Source of the DNA: Ettlia oleoabundans
Lineage: Eukaryota; Chlorophyta; Chlorophyceae; Chlamydomonadales
Reading direction: 5' to 3'
DNA length: 17,737 bases
Assembly (NCBI GenBank): GCA_019693395.1
Contig: JAAMXP010000452.1
Location: 3,857-21,593 of the forward strand
Shown here: in pieces, positions 1 through 8,887 of the stretch
Numbering within the stretch: the first letter of the stretch is position 1
Layout of the letters: the number at the start of each line of letters is the position of its first letter
Translations under genes and position numbers: made by a program
The notes under the pieces: model-generated
Database searches by the model: none
What the model was told of the DNA's origin: nothing
What the model saw: the letters and a program-made list of their open reading frames with translations, nothing else

Positions 1-2
1 CC

Positions 3-1274
3 CCCCCGCCCGTACAGCGCACCGATATTAAGGACCTGGTGTTGGACAGTACCCAGGAGCACGGCTTCTTCATACATAACGAGGTGGTTGAGCGGTTGAC
101 TGCGGTATTTAGGGGCTACGACTCTGCCACTGAGTTCAAGCGTGATGACAACACTGAGTTTCACCTCACAAAGCACGAGGCAAGTTGTTACCGGGTGCAA
201 TTTTGGGTAGCCCAGTTATGGTACTAACAATTCGCTCTGCCATGGCCACACGGGTAGCATGGATGCATGTTTGCCTGCTTGGAGGTTGTAGTGCTTTGAT
301 CCCTTACCTACCCTACATGCCTAGATTCTTGGTGTTGTTCGCTGCTGGCATACAGGTCAACCTTGTGCTACGGACACTTGTGCGCAACCCATCACCCTGA
401 AGGCCAAGCGCACCATCCTCGTCACACACAAGCAGCCCGCCAATGAGCCTGATGCAAACCTTCCGTTCTCCAGCGAGTCCACCCTGAGGCAACTGTACCT
501 GGTTGCCCCAGTGGTGGAGGTTTTCCTGCGGGGTGAGATGTTGTTGCTGGAGGGTGTGCCCTGTGTGCATGTACCATGGCGGTAGGGCAACGTATGTATT
601 ATACCGTGGTGGTGGTGTGTGTGTGTGTGGGGGGGGGGGGGNNTATGCGGCTGCATGCTCAGACAATGACCCGAGCGAGTGGATGTAAGGAAAATACTGA
701 CCTGAGCAGTGCTGTCATATATATTCGTGACCCCTGCGGAGTCGCTTGCCCCTTGTCTGCCATGCTTGCTGCCCCGCTTGCTGCTGCAGGCGCCCGCTAC
801 CGCAAGGGCGTTGGTGTGGAGCAGGTGGAGTGGGGCTCCGCAATCTGGCGGCAGACGTGCGCCATGTTTGCCAGCAGCCTGACGTACATCCCACTGGAGG
901 ACCCCATGTTGAATGACCTCAGCTGGATCCCTGCCCCGTGGCTGGCCTACTATGAGATGGTGGTAAGCTGCTTGTGGCTGTAGTGCGTGGGCTGGCCTGC
1001 GCTTGCCTGAACTGCTCCGTCAGCTTGCATTCCAGTTGGTGCCTATCTAGTTGTGATTGTTGCAGCTCTGATACTGCGTTCCCTCAAATGACTCGTGCTG
1101 AGCCATGTCATCTCTTGTGTTTGGCATTACCCTTTGCTGCCTAAGCAGATGGAAGAGATGCTGAAGGGCAACGTGGAGATGAACCGCCCCGGCCGCTGGG
1201 ATGAGCACTCCTACGCCAGCTTTGAGGACAAGTATGAGCAGCGGGTTGAGGATGTGCAAGTTGTGCTCTCGTGA
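3..1274 (+). CDS. Unrecognised conserved-looking protein, last four exons (5' partial)
   Basis: I do not recognise the family. Four exons join in phase: about 3-183, 356-532, 790-962 and 1149-1274 (TGA at 1272-1274), giving 218 residues with the 5' end off the window. The introns are 172, 257 and 186 bases. Donors 2 and 3 (GTGAGA, GTAAGC) and acceptors ending in ACAG, GCAG and GCAG are good. The first donor is uncertain: GTTGTT at 184 keeps the phase, while GCAAGT at 180 looks better as a GC-AG donor but would need another acceptor, such as the one before 325. The protein looks genuinely coding. It is charged and mixed, with a tryptophan-rich third exon (motifs VEWGSAIWRQ and SWIPAPWLAYYEM) and a charged C-terminus. 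I see no membrane segment or signal peptide. A TGTAA signal follows at 1557. I am confident that it is a gene and have no basis for a function. Confidence 0.75.
621..643. repeat. GT microsatellite running into a 13-G tract and a 2-base N gap
   Basis: Inside intron 2 of the first gene, a GT run passes into 13 consecutive G (629-641) and then two N (642-643). The N bases mark an unresolved base count or a closed assembly gap. It lies between well-defined splice sites, so it should not affect the reading frame. Confidence 0.9.
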
Positions 1275-1556
1275 CGTCTCCGATCTGGCTGGCCAACAGG
1301 TGTTTGACCTTTTGGGCCACCCATTGTAGCCGTGTGTGAAAGCTTTTCCAACCATATTTTGCTGTATAATTACCTCCTTGCTTTTTTCCCTCTTGTTGTG
1401 GCCTCACTTAGAGCAGCTGCATAGTGAAGCTAGTGTTGTGACTTCAGTTGTTTACCCAAGGGCCCCGTCCGTCCTCTGTTTGGCTCTCCCCTTTTGGCTC
1501 CCCACTAAAGACGGTTAGGCAGACTGTTGAAATAAACAGTTGTACCATCAGAGTAA

Positions 1557-1561
1557 TGTAA
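1557..1561 (+). terminator. TGTAA polyadenylation-type signal for the first gene
   Basis: TGTAA lies 283 bases after the TGA of the first gene. TGTAA is the usual polyadenylation signal of chlorophyte nuclear genes. The distance fits an algal 3' UTR. A five-base motif occurs often by chance, so this rests on position only. Confidence 0.4.
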
Positions 1562-1699
1562 CACCAACGAGGATGACATTGCAGAGAAACACAGCTGCAG
1601 GTCGGCAGGCGTGTCGGGCGGTAGCAGGGCAGCAGCTCCTGCTGGAATCTTGCTGGCACGCAGTTGCGCCATTTTGCTGCTGCGCGGATTAGCACAAGA

Positions 1700-1862
1700 T
1701 GGTCAGAGCACGATTTGGTGCCTAAGCTTGTCGCAGATTTGCACTACCGCCTGGCTTGGTGCCTTTTGGCACTTACACCGCTTGGCGCCAGTCCGCACCA
1801 AACTTCGGCACGAATTGGTGCAGCCAACACCTCGATGCGCGTTTTGGCGCCAGTCCCGATCC
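1700..1862. repeat. Degenerate array of TTGGTGC / TTGGCGCC motifs
   Basis: Within about 160 bases the motif TTGG(T/C)GC recurs, mixed with its near-complement. TTGGCGCCAGTCC occurs exactly twice, at 1782-1794 and 1844-1856, 62 bases apart. Weaker copies (TTGGTGCC, TTTGGCAC, CGGCGCCG) fill the rest. GGCGCC is self-complementary, so the array could fold. It looks like a decayed minisatellite or tandem element. Confidence 0.55.
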
Positions 1863-2115
1863 GGCGCCGAACTGTACATTTTCTAAAGTCCAGATGACCA
1901 AGACCCACTGCACATTGGTATTAAGGTCATAGCTGTCCTTCTTTAGGGCAAGCGTGGTGGAAGTTTACAGCTGCCTTCTTTCATTGCTCATTGGCAGGGA
2001 GGCACCAGCTAAGCGGTGATGTCAACATTGCTGGGCTGGACTGCATCAAAAGCGGCGGGGGAGGGGCTATCGGGATGTTTTGGGTGGAAGTGGCCGTGTT
2101 CTTGGTCCAAGTGGG

Positions 2116-2274
2116 CCATGTAGCCCCATGTGTCATGAGCATCACGTGGAGCTGATGTGGAGCCAGGTTGCCGCCATGTGCCATGTATGAGCCATGTTGG
2201 GCCATGTGGCAAGCAAACATGGGGCCCATGTGCCCCCATGTGGAGCCATGTTGAACATCCCAGATGTTGAACAT
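2116..2274. repeat. CCATGT minisatellite-like array
   Basis: Nine copies of CCATGT lie between 2116 and 2251, with further copies on the opposite strand (ACATGG). Just after the last copy, the 11-mer ATGTTGAACAT appears at 2248-2258 and again at 2264-2274. Copies are irregularly spaced, so the open frames across the array (rich in HM, HG and W) follow from the repeat and are not evidence of a gene. Confidence 0.7.
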
Positions 2275-2343
2275 GGTGCCACATGGCTCAACAAGCTGGG
2301 GGTAACCTCGGGATGAAGGCCGTGATTGCTGCTGCTAGCTGAG

Positions 2344-2619
2344 TCAGACTTGCACGCTGCTGACATTGGAGGCACAAAGCAGCGGAGGCGGGGCACACAG
2401 CAGTTTGGCCCGCAGCAGTGGTTGCAGCTGCTCCACGTCGGCGGAGGTAGCGACAGCGTCGGCGCTCTGCGGCGCTGCAGCAGGTTGCTCAGTGTGCACC
2501 TTAAGATGGACCAGCCAAGCCTGGTCAATCTGCTGCTTGCCACACAGCTTCTTCAGCTTCATACCGTAATAATACACCCAGACCATAAAGTGAGCAAACT
2601 GGCCACTTGGCTGCACCAC
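2344..2619 (-). other. Unassigned minus-strand ORF, possible exon
   Basis: This 91-codon frame lies downstream of the RRP4-like stop, on the same strand. Its N-terminal half has a protein-like composition: an aromatic stretch (FAHFMVWVYYYGMKLKK) and then a mixed charged segment. The C-terminal half is low-complexity Ala/Pro/Leu. The aromatic patch faintly recalls the H-x-x-M-x-x-YY motif of ELO-type fatty-acid elongases, but the following motifs are absent and I do not make that call. It could be an exon of an unseen gene, a gene remnant or chance. The preceding bases offer AG acceptors (for example before the codons for PSGQ), so a splice entry is possible. Confidence 0.2.
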
Positions 2620-2937
2620 TTAGGCTCTAAATCTCAGTGGCAGTCCTTGACTGCCAACCGCCCAGTATGCTCCTTCAGCAGGCAAATCAACGACAGGCAC
2701 CAAGCTGATACACGTATGCATGGATAATCCTTACCAACAACAACTTCTGTTGGTCAATCAGTTAACTAAGCATTACGCCTTGCACCTTGAACGCACCATT
2801 TGCCATACTGGGCAGTAAGCGGCGCACTTGGCTCAACATGGCTTGCTGAATTTGCTGATGAATGAACTGTCAATTTACCATAGTTCAGGGGGCAACTGAG
2901 GGTTGGAAAACCTAAATGCAGCCCGTCTGATGACAAG

Positions 2938-4292
2938 TCAGGTGAGACGAATACCATGGTCCAACATTGATCTAGAACGCTGACTAGTACGCAGTGAAAA
3001 CAACTGCTGAATAACAGCTGAGGACACTATCTGGCCCGGCTTCACCAGTGCCCGCAATGCTGCGGTTGTTTGTAAGAAAGCGCGCACTTGGTCTGGTTCT
3101 GCAGCATACCTGTCGCTTTCAAATCCCACCCACATGGCCCCATTGCATCCAAGGATGGCCTTGACACCTGAAGTTGACATGAGGGTAACCGCTGCAATAG
3201 CAACACAGTGCTGTCCTCCACGCTACTAACAAATAGACAGCCAGGAGGAGCAGCGGGAGTGGGACGGGCTTTAAACCAGCAATGGGTCTTCCTTTGACCA
3301 CACAACGACAGGGATGGGTTTGATGGGCGCGACAGAAAGCAATAATCCTAATAACCCACTTATTACTGGAACAACGCTGCAATGAACAGTTTGAAGGCGG
3401 GTGAGGTAGCAACCAGGCCGCGAAAGGGCCCGCGTCGCGCGTTTCGGGCGCTTATAAGAAATTGCTAAGCGTTTCAGACGCGCAGTGGCACCGAAGCAGC
3501 CAAACCACCCAGGAGTCGGACATGACTGATCGCGGCCAAAGTCGGCCCAAAATTGGTGGGGTGGTCGTTTCTAGGGGCTTACAATAGGGTGTAGATTGTT
3601 TTTAAGAGTTTACAAATACGGCCTACAGGCATCAGATGAGGCCTGGTGCCTGACAATCGCAGAGAAATTATTAACAGTCAACCACAAACGGCCTCATCCA
3701 GGGCTATGCCCCCAAAAGTAGACTCACTCAAAGCTAAAAAAAGATCGGATAGACTGCAAAAATTTGGACCCATGCCCATTGGACCGGCTTGCTGCAGCCA
3801 AATGACAAGAACAAAAACTGCATGTCCAGCACATGTGTTGCCACTATAGCGCTCTTGCCTCACCTGCTGTACTCCAATGATGGCTGTGCCTGCGACGAAC
3901 TCGCAACAACCTTGCAGGGATATCAATGAGCATGCCAGGTGGAAGCTTGCTAGCCAGGGTATCCCGCACATGTAGCTGCACCTGACCGTCACCATGCACA
4001 GCCTGCACCTCTGCCTGCACACAAAGGATGTGGGCAGTCCTTTCTTGACTTTTTGAATGTTGCCACGTGTAGTGGGAGGACATGGGAGTTAAGTGCAGAT
4101 AAGCCAAGGCCATGCCGCCAAAGCCATACCACCATACCATACCGCCAGCAAATCTCCTTCCACCAAAAGAGCTCGTGTGTCTACCACTCCTTGCAGTCCT
4201 TGAACTGCCCTGTGCCACATCCTGGCAGCCGAAAACGGCAGAATCGCCAGTGAGGGGCCATTAATGTCCACAAGCCAGCACGCTGTCTGAAC
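2938..4292 (-). CDS. RRP4: Exosome complex subunit RRP4 (EXOSC2) homologue, 5' partial
   Basis: RRP4 is one of the three S1/KH cap subunits of the RNA exosome, which trims and degrades RNA in nucleus and cytoplasm, including 5.8S rRNA 3' ends. Three exons join in phase: 4292-4143, 4014-3864 and 3167-2938 (TGA at 2940-2938), 176 residues in all. The S1 part reads LVEGDLLA then AEVQAVHGDGQVQLHVRDTL, matching the family's EGDLISAEVQ region. The basic linker RVRRRH and the KH signature ILGCNGAMWVG follow. The introns are 128 bases (donor GTATGG) and 696 bases (donor GTGAGG). The family is usually near 290 residues. The N-terminal domain and start of S1 are missing, and no matching exon is visible up to 4548, where the divergent Notchless exon begins. 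The stretch after KH is only weakly family-like, so the last exon may run past its real donor (GTATGC near 3110). It may be a pseudogene. Confidence 0.8.
3627..3651. repeat. Short inverted repeat in the large RRP4 intron
   Basis: AGGCATCAG and CTGGTGCCT pair at eight of nine positions around a 7-base loop. It sits in the 696-base intron. No function can be assigned. Confidence 0.35.
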
Positions 4293-4548
4293 CTGCAAAG
4301 CAAGCAGGCACATTGGGTGTCGTGACTCGCGTCATAGTTTGCTGGGTCCACATTCCACACCCACCCACCCATTCACACACCCACCATTTGCTTATGCTGC
4401 GTCCGCAGCCACTTTTCTGACATATCTTGTTAGCATTTTTCTGTGGTTTGCTAAGCTATTGTTGTCACTGGGTGCGTCAGCCTGTATACCTTGACCAGTG
4501 CTTCCATGTTATTTTGCTTTGGTATGTGTATTTCCCTGAAACATGCAG
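4293..4548. other. Interval between the RRP4 and Notchless fragments, with a C/A-rich simple tract
   Basis: This is the head-to-head junction. Reading away from it, each side begins with a splice acceptor (CTTTGCAG for RRP4, ACATGCAG for Notchless), so both genes should have earlier exons here and neither does. A C/A-rich tract (CACACCCACCC-type) occupies about 4348-4386. I see no RRP4 N-terminal or Notchless N-terminal coding similarity in either strand. Confidence 0.6.
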
Positions 4549-6179
4549 GGACATTGCAAGTTTATCACCAGCATTGCATGGGAGCCGGCCCACATCCAGC
4601 TCCCGTGTCGCCGCTTCTGTAGTGGCAGCAAGGATGGCACCATCAAATTATGGGAGGTTACCACACGGTGGGTGGAGATGGTGAATGCAGCACGGGCAAC
4701 TGCTTGCGGTTTGCACAAGGGGGATTAAAAAGAATTCCCTTATCAGGGCATTCCATCCGGTGTAGATGCTTAGCATGGTTGGCCGCTTGCCACCATGGCC
4801 CAGAAAGCTTTATAGCGCTCGCATGAACTGTGGTCCTCGCTCTAGGCATTTTTAGGTGTTGATGCCATAGGCTTATTGCACATCGCACACGCAGAAATAT
4901 ATGTTCGTTTCATGTGCCGCAGGCGCTGTATATTGACAATGAGTAACCATACCCAGGCAGTTACTCAAGTTAAGTGGGGCGGCAATGGATTAGTTATTAG
5001 TGCTGCTCGAGACTGCACCATCAATGGATGGGCAGCTGCAGACGGCAGGATGATCAGAACGTGTGTGGGTGTGTTGGTAACTTGCAGGCAGTGACGATTT
5101 TAAGTTGTTTCTGTGGGAGCCCTCCACTCAAAAACAGCCTCGGGCGCGAATGACTGGCCACACGCAACTCATCAACCAGGCAGGCATCATCTTGGAATCC
5201 TGGATTCAATATTGTGTTTTTGTTAGCACTTGTACAAACATTTGCCATTGCGGCACAGCCGTCCAACCATTCAACTAACGCAAGTGTATTATAAGACCAA
5301 GTGCACAAATTGATTTAAGCGTGCAGGTAATGTTTTCTCCTGATGGGCGATGGATTGCCAGCGCGTCTTTTGACAAGTCAGGTGTGTTCGTCCCCTGTGT
5401 CCTGGAATTCACGAATGGGAAAGCTGCGCGCGTTGGACGGCCCCCCCACCCAAACCCCACACCCAAACACACCGTTTATAAGCTCTCAACTGCGCAGTAG
5501 ATTGTAATTATCGAACTTGCCTCAATGCCGTAGTCGTCGTGACAGGTGGTGTTGCTGTTTGTGTGTGCTGATCATGCAAACTTGCGGATGCTGCTGTACA
5601 GTGAAGCTTTGGGATGGGTTCACAGGCACTTTTATTGCAACCCTACATGGACACGTAGGCCCGGTGTATCAGGTAAGCCAACTCAAGCACCCAAATGCCT
5701 GCAGTGCCCAACTGTGGCATGGTCTCATTGAGAGTTAATGTCTTCTGGCAGGCGAGGCGATCACATGCTGGTAACATGGGACTTGTTGGCATATTATTAG
5801 TTTGTGTGCAGGTTGCTTGGGCGGCTGATAGCCGTCTGTTAGTAAGTGGCAGCAAGGACAGCACACTTAAGGTTTGGGATATGTGCAGCAAGAAGCTTCT
5901 GACGGACCTGCCCGGACATGCAGATGAGGTATTTAGGTGGGAAGCACGATTCTTCGCAAGACCCACTTCATATGTTTGGCAAGCAAGTGGCAGTGCACAT
6001 TGTGGGCGCCCAAATAAGGAAGATTCATCGGAAGCACCATGGCAAGGCTTGCAATGCTCCAACACTGTACAACCATCTGTACAATGCATGCACACAACCC
6101 TGTGCGCAGTGTGGATTGGAGCCCCAACGGCAAGATAGTAGCTAGCGGTGGCAAGGACGTGAAGTTTTGGCGTAAATAG
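4549..6179 (+). CDS. NLE1: Notchless (NLE1/Rsa4) WD40 homologue, 5' partial with an internal deletion
   Basis: Notchless/Rsa4 is the WD40 factor that binds pre-60S particles and is pulled off by the AAA ATPase Rea1/midasin. The exons are 4549-4667, 4923-5060, 5092-5179, 5327-5381, 5602-5672, 5812-5936 and 6110-6179 (TAG). They total 222 codons including the stop, all in phase. Family signatures include [89 protein letters not shown] and [13 protein letters not shown]. The N-terminal NLE domain and first two blades are absent. The middle blade keeps only its last strand. Blade four ends INGWAA where a W-D dipeptide is usual, and the last blade is about two residues short (GGKDVKFW). An in-frame ATG at 4543 overlaps the acceptor of the first exon. 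Family members are about 470-490 residues, so half remains. I infer a pseudogene or assembly collapse. Confidence 0.85.
5061..5091 (+). other. 31-base pseudo-intron at the missing Notchless blade
   Basis: Exon 2 ends at 5060 and recognisable coding resumes at about 5092. Between them lie only 31 bases, starting GTGTGTGGGTG and ending in GCAG. Skipping them keeps the frame. The segment looks like the 5' end of one intron fused to the 3' end of another, with the intervening exon deleted. It is far shorter than the other introns of this gene (139-255 bases). Confidence 0.6.
5440..5473. repeat. C/A-rich simple tract in a Notchless intron
   Basis: Seven C, then repeated ACCC, CACA and CAAAC units, lie in the intron between 5382 and 5601. 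It resembles the tract at 4348-4386. No coding effect. Confidence 0.7.
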
Positions 6180-6440
6180 TAATATAGTGTCGTGATAGAT
6201 GGTTGCAATGCGACTGTCAGCACAGTCCTGAAATCAGGAACGTGAAAGTTCTGGTAGTTTTGCTCACGTGGCTAACAGATAGGTGGCCAAAGTGAACATG
6301 TTTATGCCCCAGGGTTTTACGTTGAGACAACTACACCTGGATAATTTGTTTTGGCATTCTGAGCTGCAGAAAGAAAATATGGGTGGACTGTTGAAGGAAA
6401 TGGCCGGTGGGCCGACACTGGTGCAAATATGAATGGAGTG

Positions 6441-6445
6441 TGTAA
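6441..6445 (+). terminator. TGTAA polyadenylation-type signal after Notchless
   Basis: TGTAA lies about 260 bases after the TAG at 6177-6179, a distance similar to that of the first gene. Its presence suggests the 3' end of this gene copy is intact. The motif is short and the call is positional. Confidence 0.4.
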
Positions 6446-7241
6446 TGAACCCGATTGCATACTCCACATTAACACCAGCTCATTTCGCTAATGGTCTTCA
6501 CTGAAATGCATTCTGCTGCCGACCACCTTAATGGGTGGGTCATGGTCCAGCAAACTGTTTGTGATCACTAGGTTCATCAACTGAACCGCCGCTCATTTGC
6601 CACGCTGCACAGTACCAGGTGTAAGCTGTTTTAAACATGCTGATACCGTTGCAAAAATGGCTTTGCCTGTGTAGCACGCTGTGAGCCTGGCTAGTTCTGG
6701 TACCAGCTGGTGGGCCAGCTGGGTCTAGTAAAAAGCTTCAAAAGTGAAGAAGAGAAGTCGAGAAGAGGAAAAAAACATGGTTTGCTGTCAGAGAGGATGG
6801 TTATATCGGGTGATTATACACAGTTCAGCAAGGAAAGGATGGCAAGGATTAATACTTCCAAAAATGCTCTGGGAAGGGCTAAAGGTGAGGATTATGTGCA
6901 ATCTGAGTGCACTATACCCGGGGCAGGGCGGACAATTTTGTCCCCCTCCCCGCCCCCGCGAATTGAAGGAAACAGTGCATGAATTAGTCATTTAGCTTTG
7001 GAGATTTTCAGGGAAACATACCCCTTTTATCCGTTGATCGAGAGCCTTTCCACAGAGAACTCCCGGGTCACTATGGCCGACTTTCGTCTCTGCTTGACTT
7101 GTAAGTCTTACAGTCAGGCAAGCTTCTACCATTACGCTCTTCAGCTGATTTCCGTCCAGCTTGAGCTTACCTTCGCACACTTCTGTTACACTCTTTAGGC
7201 AACTGCGTTACTCATTAAATTCCTCCATTTGAGGGCCTCTT

Positions 7242-7276
7242 GACTTTTTTTTATTTTTTTTTTATTTTTTTAAAAA
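7242..7276. repeat. Poly-T / A-T tract
   Basis: Runs of T interrupted by single A pass into AAAAA, followed by a purine-rich segment with an imperfect CTTCCAC...GTGGAAA hairpin just downstream. It could be the A-tail side of a minus-strand retroposed sequence, but I see no target-site duplication. Confidence 0.5.
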
Positions 7277-7932
7277 GTGAAACTTCCACCAAGTGGAAAG
7301 AAAAAATGGAAAGAAAAATCTAGAGTAAAGTCAAATCCCACGTCAAGGTTCAGGCCATTTGTACCACATATCATCCGTAAAGAACGGCGAAATTAGGGCA
7401 CCTAACCGTTCATAACATTTCCTGACAGAGAGGGGTCAAGGAGAATACACCCCTTAAGGTCGGAGGGCTCTCCTGGGCTGGAAACTGAAGCGCTTTGCTT
7501 TCTAAACGTACCTATACCTTCCTACACCGTTTGTCTACAATCTGCTGTTATCACACACCTGCCCGAAGCAACCCGCGGAGCGACTGCACATTCAGAATGC
7601 TGCGGAGTAGCTGCTGGGACCTTGCTGAACCCCCGAACAGTTACTGTACACCGTAACAGTACTTTAATAAACTAAGAACGGTTCCCGGCAGCCGCCTGTG
7701 AGCTCCCGGCAGGTGTGCTGGGCGTGCTGCGGGCCAACCGCAGCCAACCCGGCCATTGTTTGGGCGGCTTTCGGGCCTTCTACCGGCCTGGAACGACGCA
7801 TTGGGACCTTTGTATCTAAATATCACGGCACATGTGGAAGCGTCGCAAGATTTAGCCGGCAAAACCCTTCCGCTGCCTCAAGGGGTGTATTCTCTCTGAC
7901 ACATAGAATTTGTAACCACCGGAATCTGGTCA

Positions 7933-8040
7933 TCTCAATGAATGTTCAGCTCTTAGGGTGGAATCCCCCGTGTGGTATGTGCACACCAACGACTTTTGCC
8001 AACTAACAAATTCCACGCCACGCGAGCCCGCGTAACAATG
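7933..8040 (+). repeat. Dispersed repeat, copy 1 (about 107 bases)
   Basis: This segment, from TCTCAATGAATGTTCAGC to GCGTAACAATG, matches 17613-17719 in the same orientation, about 9.7 kb away. By eye there are about eight or nine substitutions and one indel, roughly 91% identity. Upstream sequence does not match. Downstream cannot be compared far because the second copy runs into the contig end. It has no coding capacity. Confidence 0.85.
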
Positions 8041-8820
8041 CTCGAAAGCTTCCACGTAACATCGGTTTCAACCCACAAACTAGTCCGTAGATTGGATAAA
8101 AAGGGTTTTGAGGATCCAACGCGTGCTTTGCTGCGAGAAAACGCCCGCGGAGACTCGAAGGCTCGCACTGGCCGTTCACGTGACGGCGGTGCGCCTTGGC
8201 AAGAGCTTCAGCATTCGTTACGATGCGAAAAACCGACGTACCAGTCGGTTGGGTGCGCCCAGATTCCGGCCTGCCACCGAGGCGCTTCGCAACCCAACCT
8301 CCTGGCCGTCGGGTTTTAGAACGTTTCCACGAGTTTCAGTCAAAATATCATTTCTTCGTTGAAACATCTTCGTTACGAGATAGGGGAGCCTATACCGGGT
8401 GGCACGTCATTTGTTACAGTCTCTGGGGACTACAAATCCCTTTGACCCAGCGCTTTAGGGTGACCGTTGGTGATGGGTTCCAGCGCCGCTGCTTGCTCGC
8501 AACTTGCACAGGCCCGCTTGCGCCGTTTACGGAGACCTCTTGTAGCCATGCAGAGCCTTTAAAGCAGTGCTCTGGAGCCGGTTGGTGGCGCGATCGTGCA
8601 GCGGGCTGGGATTGCTCAGCGCGCGCGCTCGTCTGCTAAGGTGTACTACTGACGAATACAGCTCAAGAGCGATACAGGACTTAAAGCAATTAGGAGGACC
8701 CGTTGAATCGAGATTGGCCAGGGGCCGCCGTCGGCCAGTACCCGCCAGTCGCCGCCAGCGGGCGGTAGCGGCAGCAGCAGGCCCTACCCAGTCTGGGGCC
8801 CCAACCTCACAATATGCTTC

Positions 8821-8887
8821 CTCCAGGCACTCATGAGGGCTAAGAAGGGTTGGGGGGGGACATATAATGTCCGAAAGATGCCTGGAG
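8821..8887. repeat. Nested hairpin
   Basis: CTCCAGGCA (8821-8829) and TGCCTGGAG (8879-8887) are perfect complements. Inside them GGACATATAATGTCC (8858-8872) is a second perfect 6-bp stem around ATA. Two perfect stems within 67 bases could mark a structured RNA or a small inverted-repeat element. No family is recognised. Confidence 0.45.

Larger units (their letters stand above)
1275..2937. other. Intergenic region without a recognisable gene
   Basis: This holds the 3' UTR of the first gene, the TTGGCGCC-type array (about 1700-1860), the CCATGT array (2116-2274) and one unassigned minus-strand ORF (2344-2619). Towards 2938 it should include the 3' UTR of the RRP4-like gene. I found no minus-strand TGTAA close to that stop codon. 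Other open frames here are short and have the composition of random translation. Confidence 0.6.

Noticed and set aside
2344..2619. ELO-type fatty-acid elongase exon
   Set aside because: Only a loose H-x-x-M-x-x-YY resemblance; the other elongase motifs are absent.
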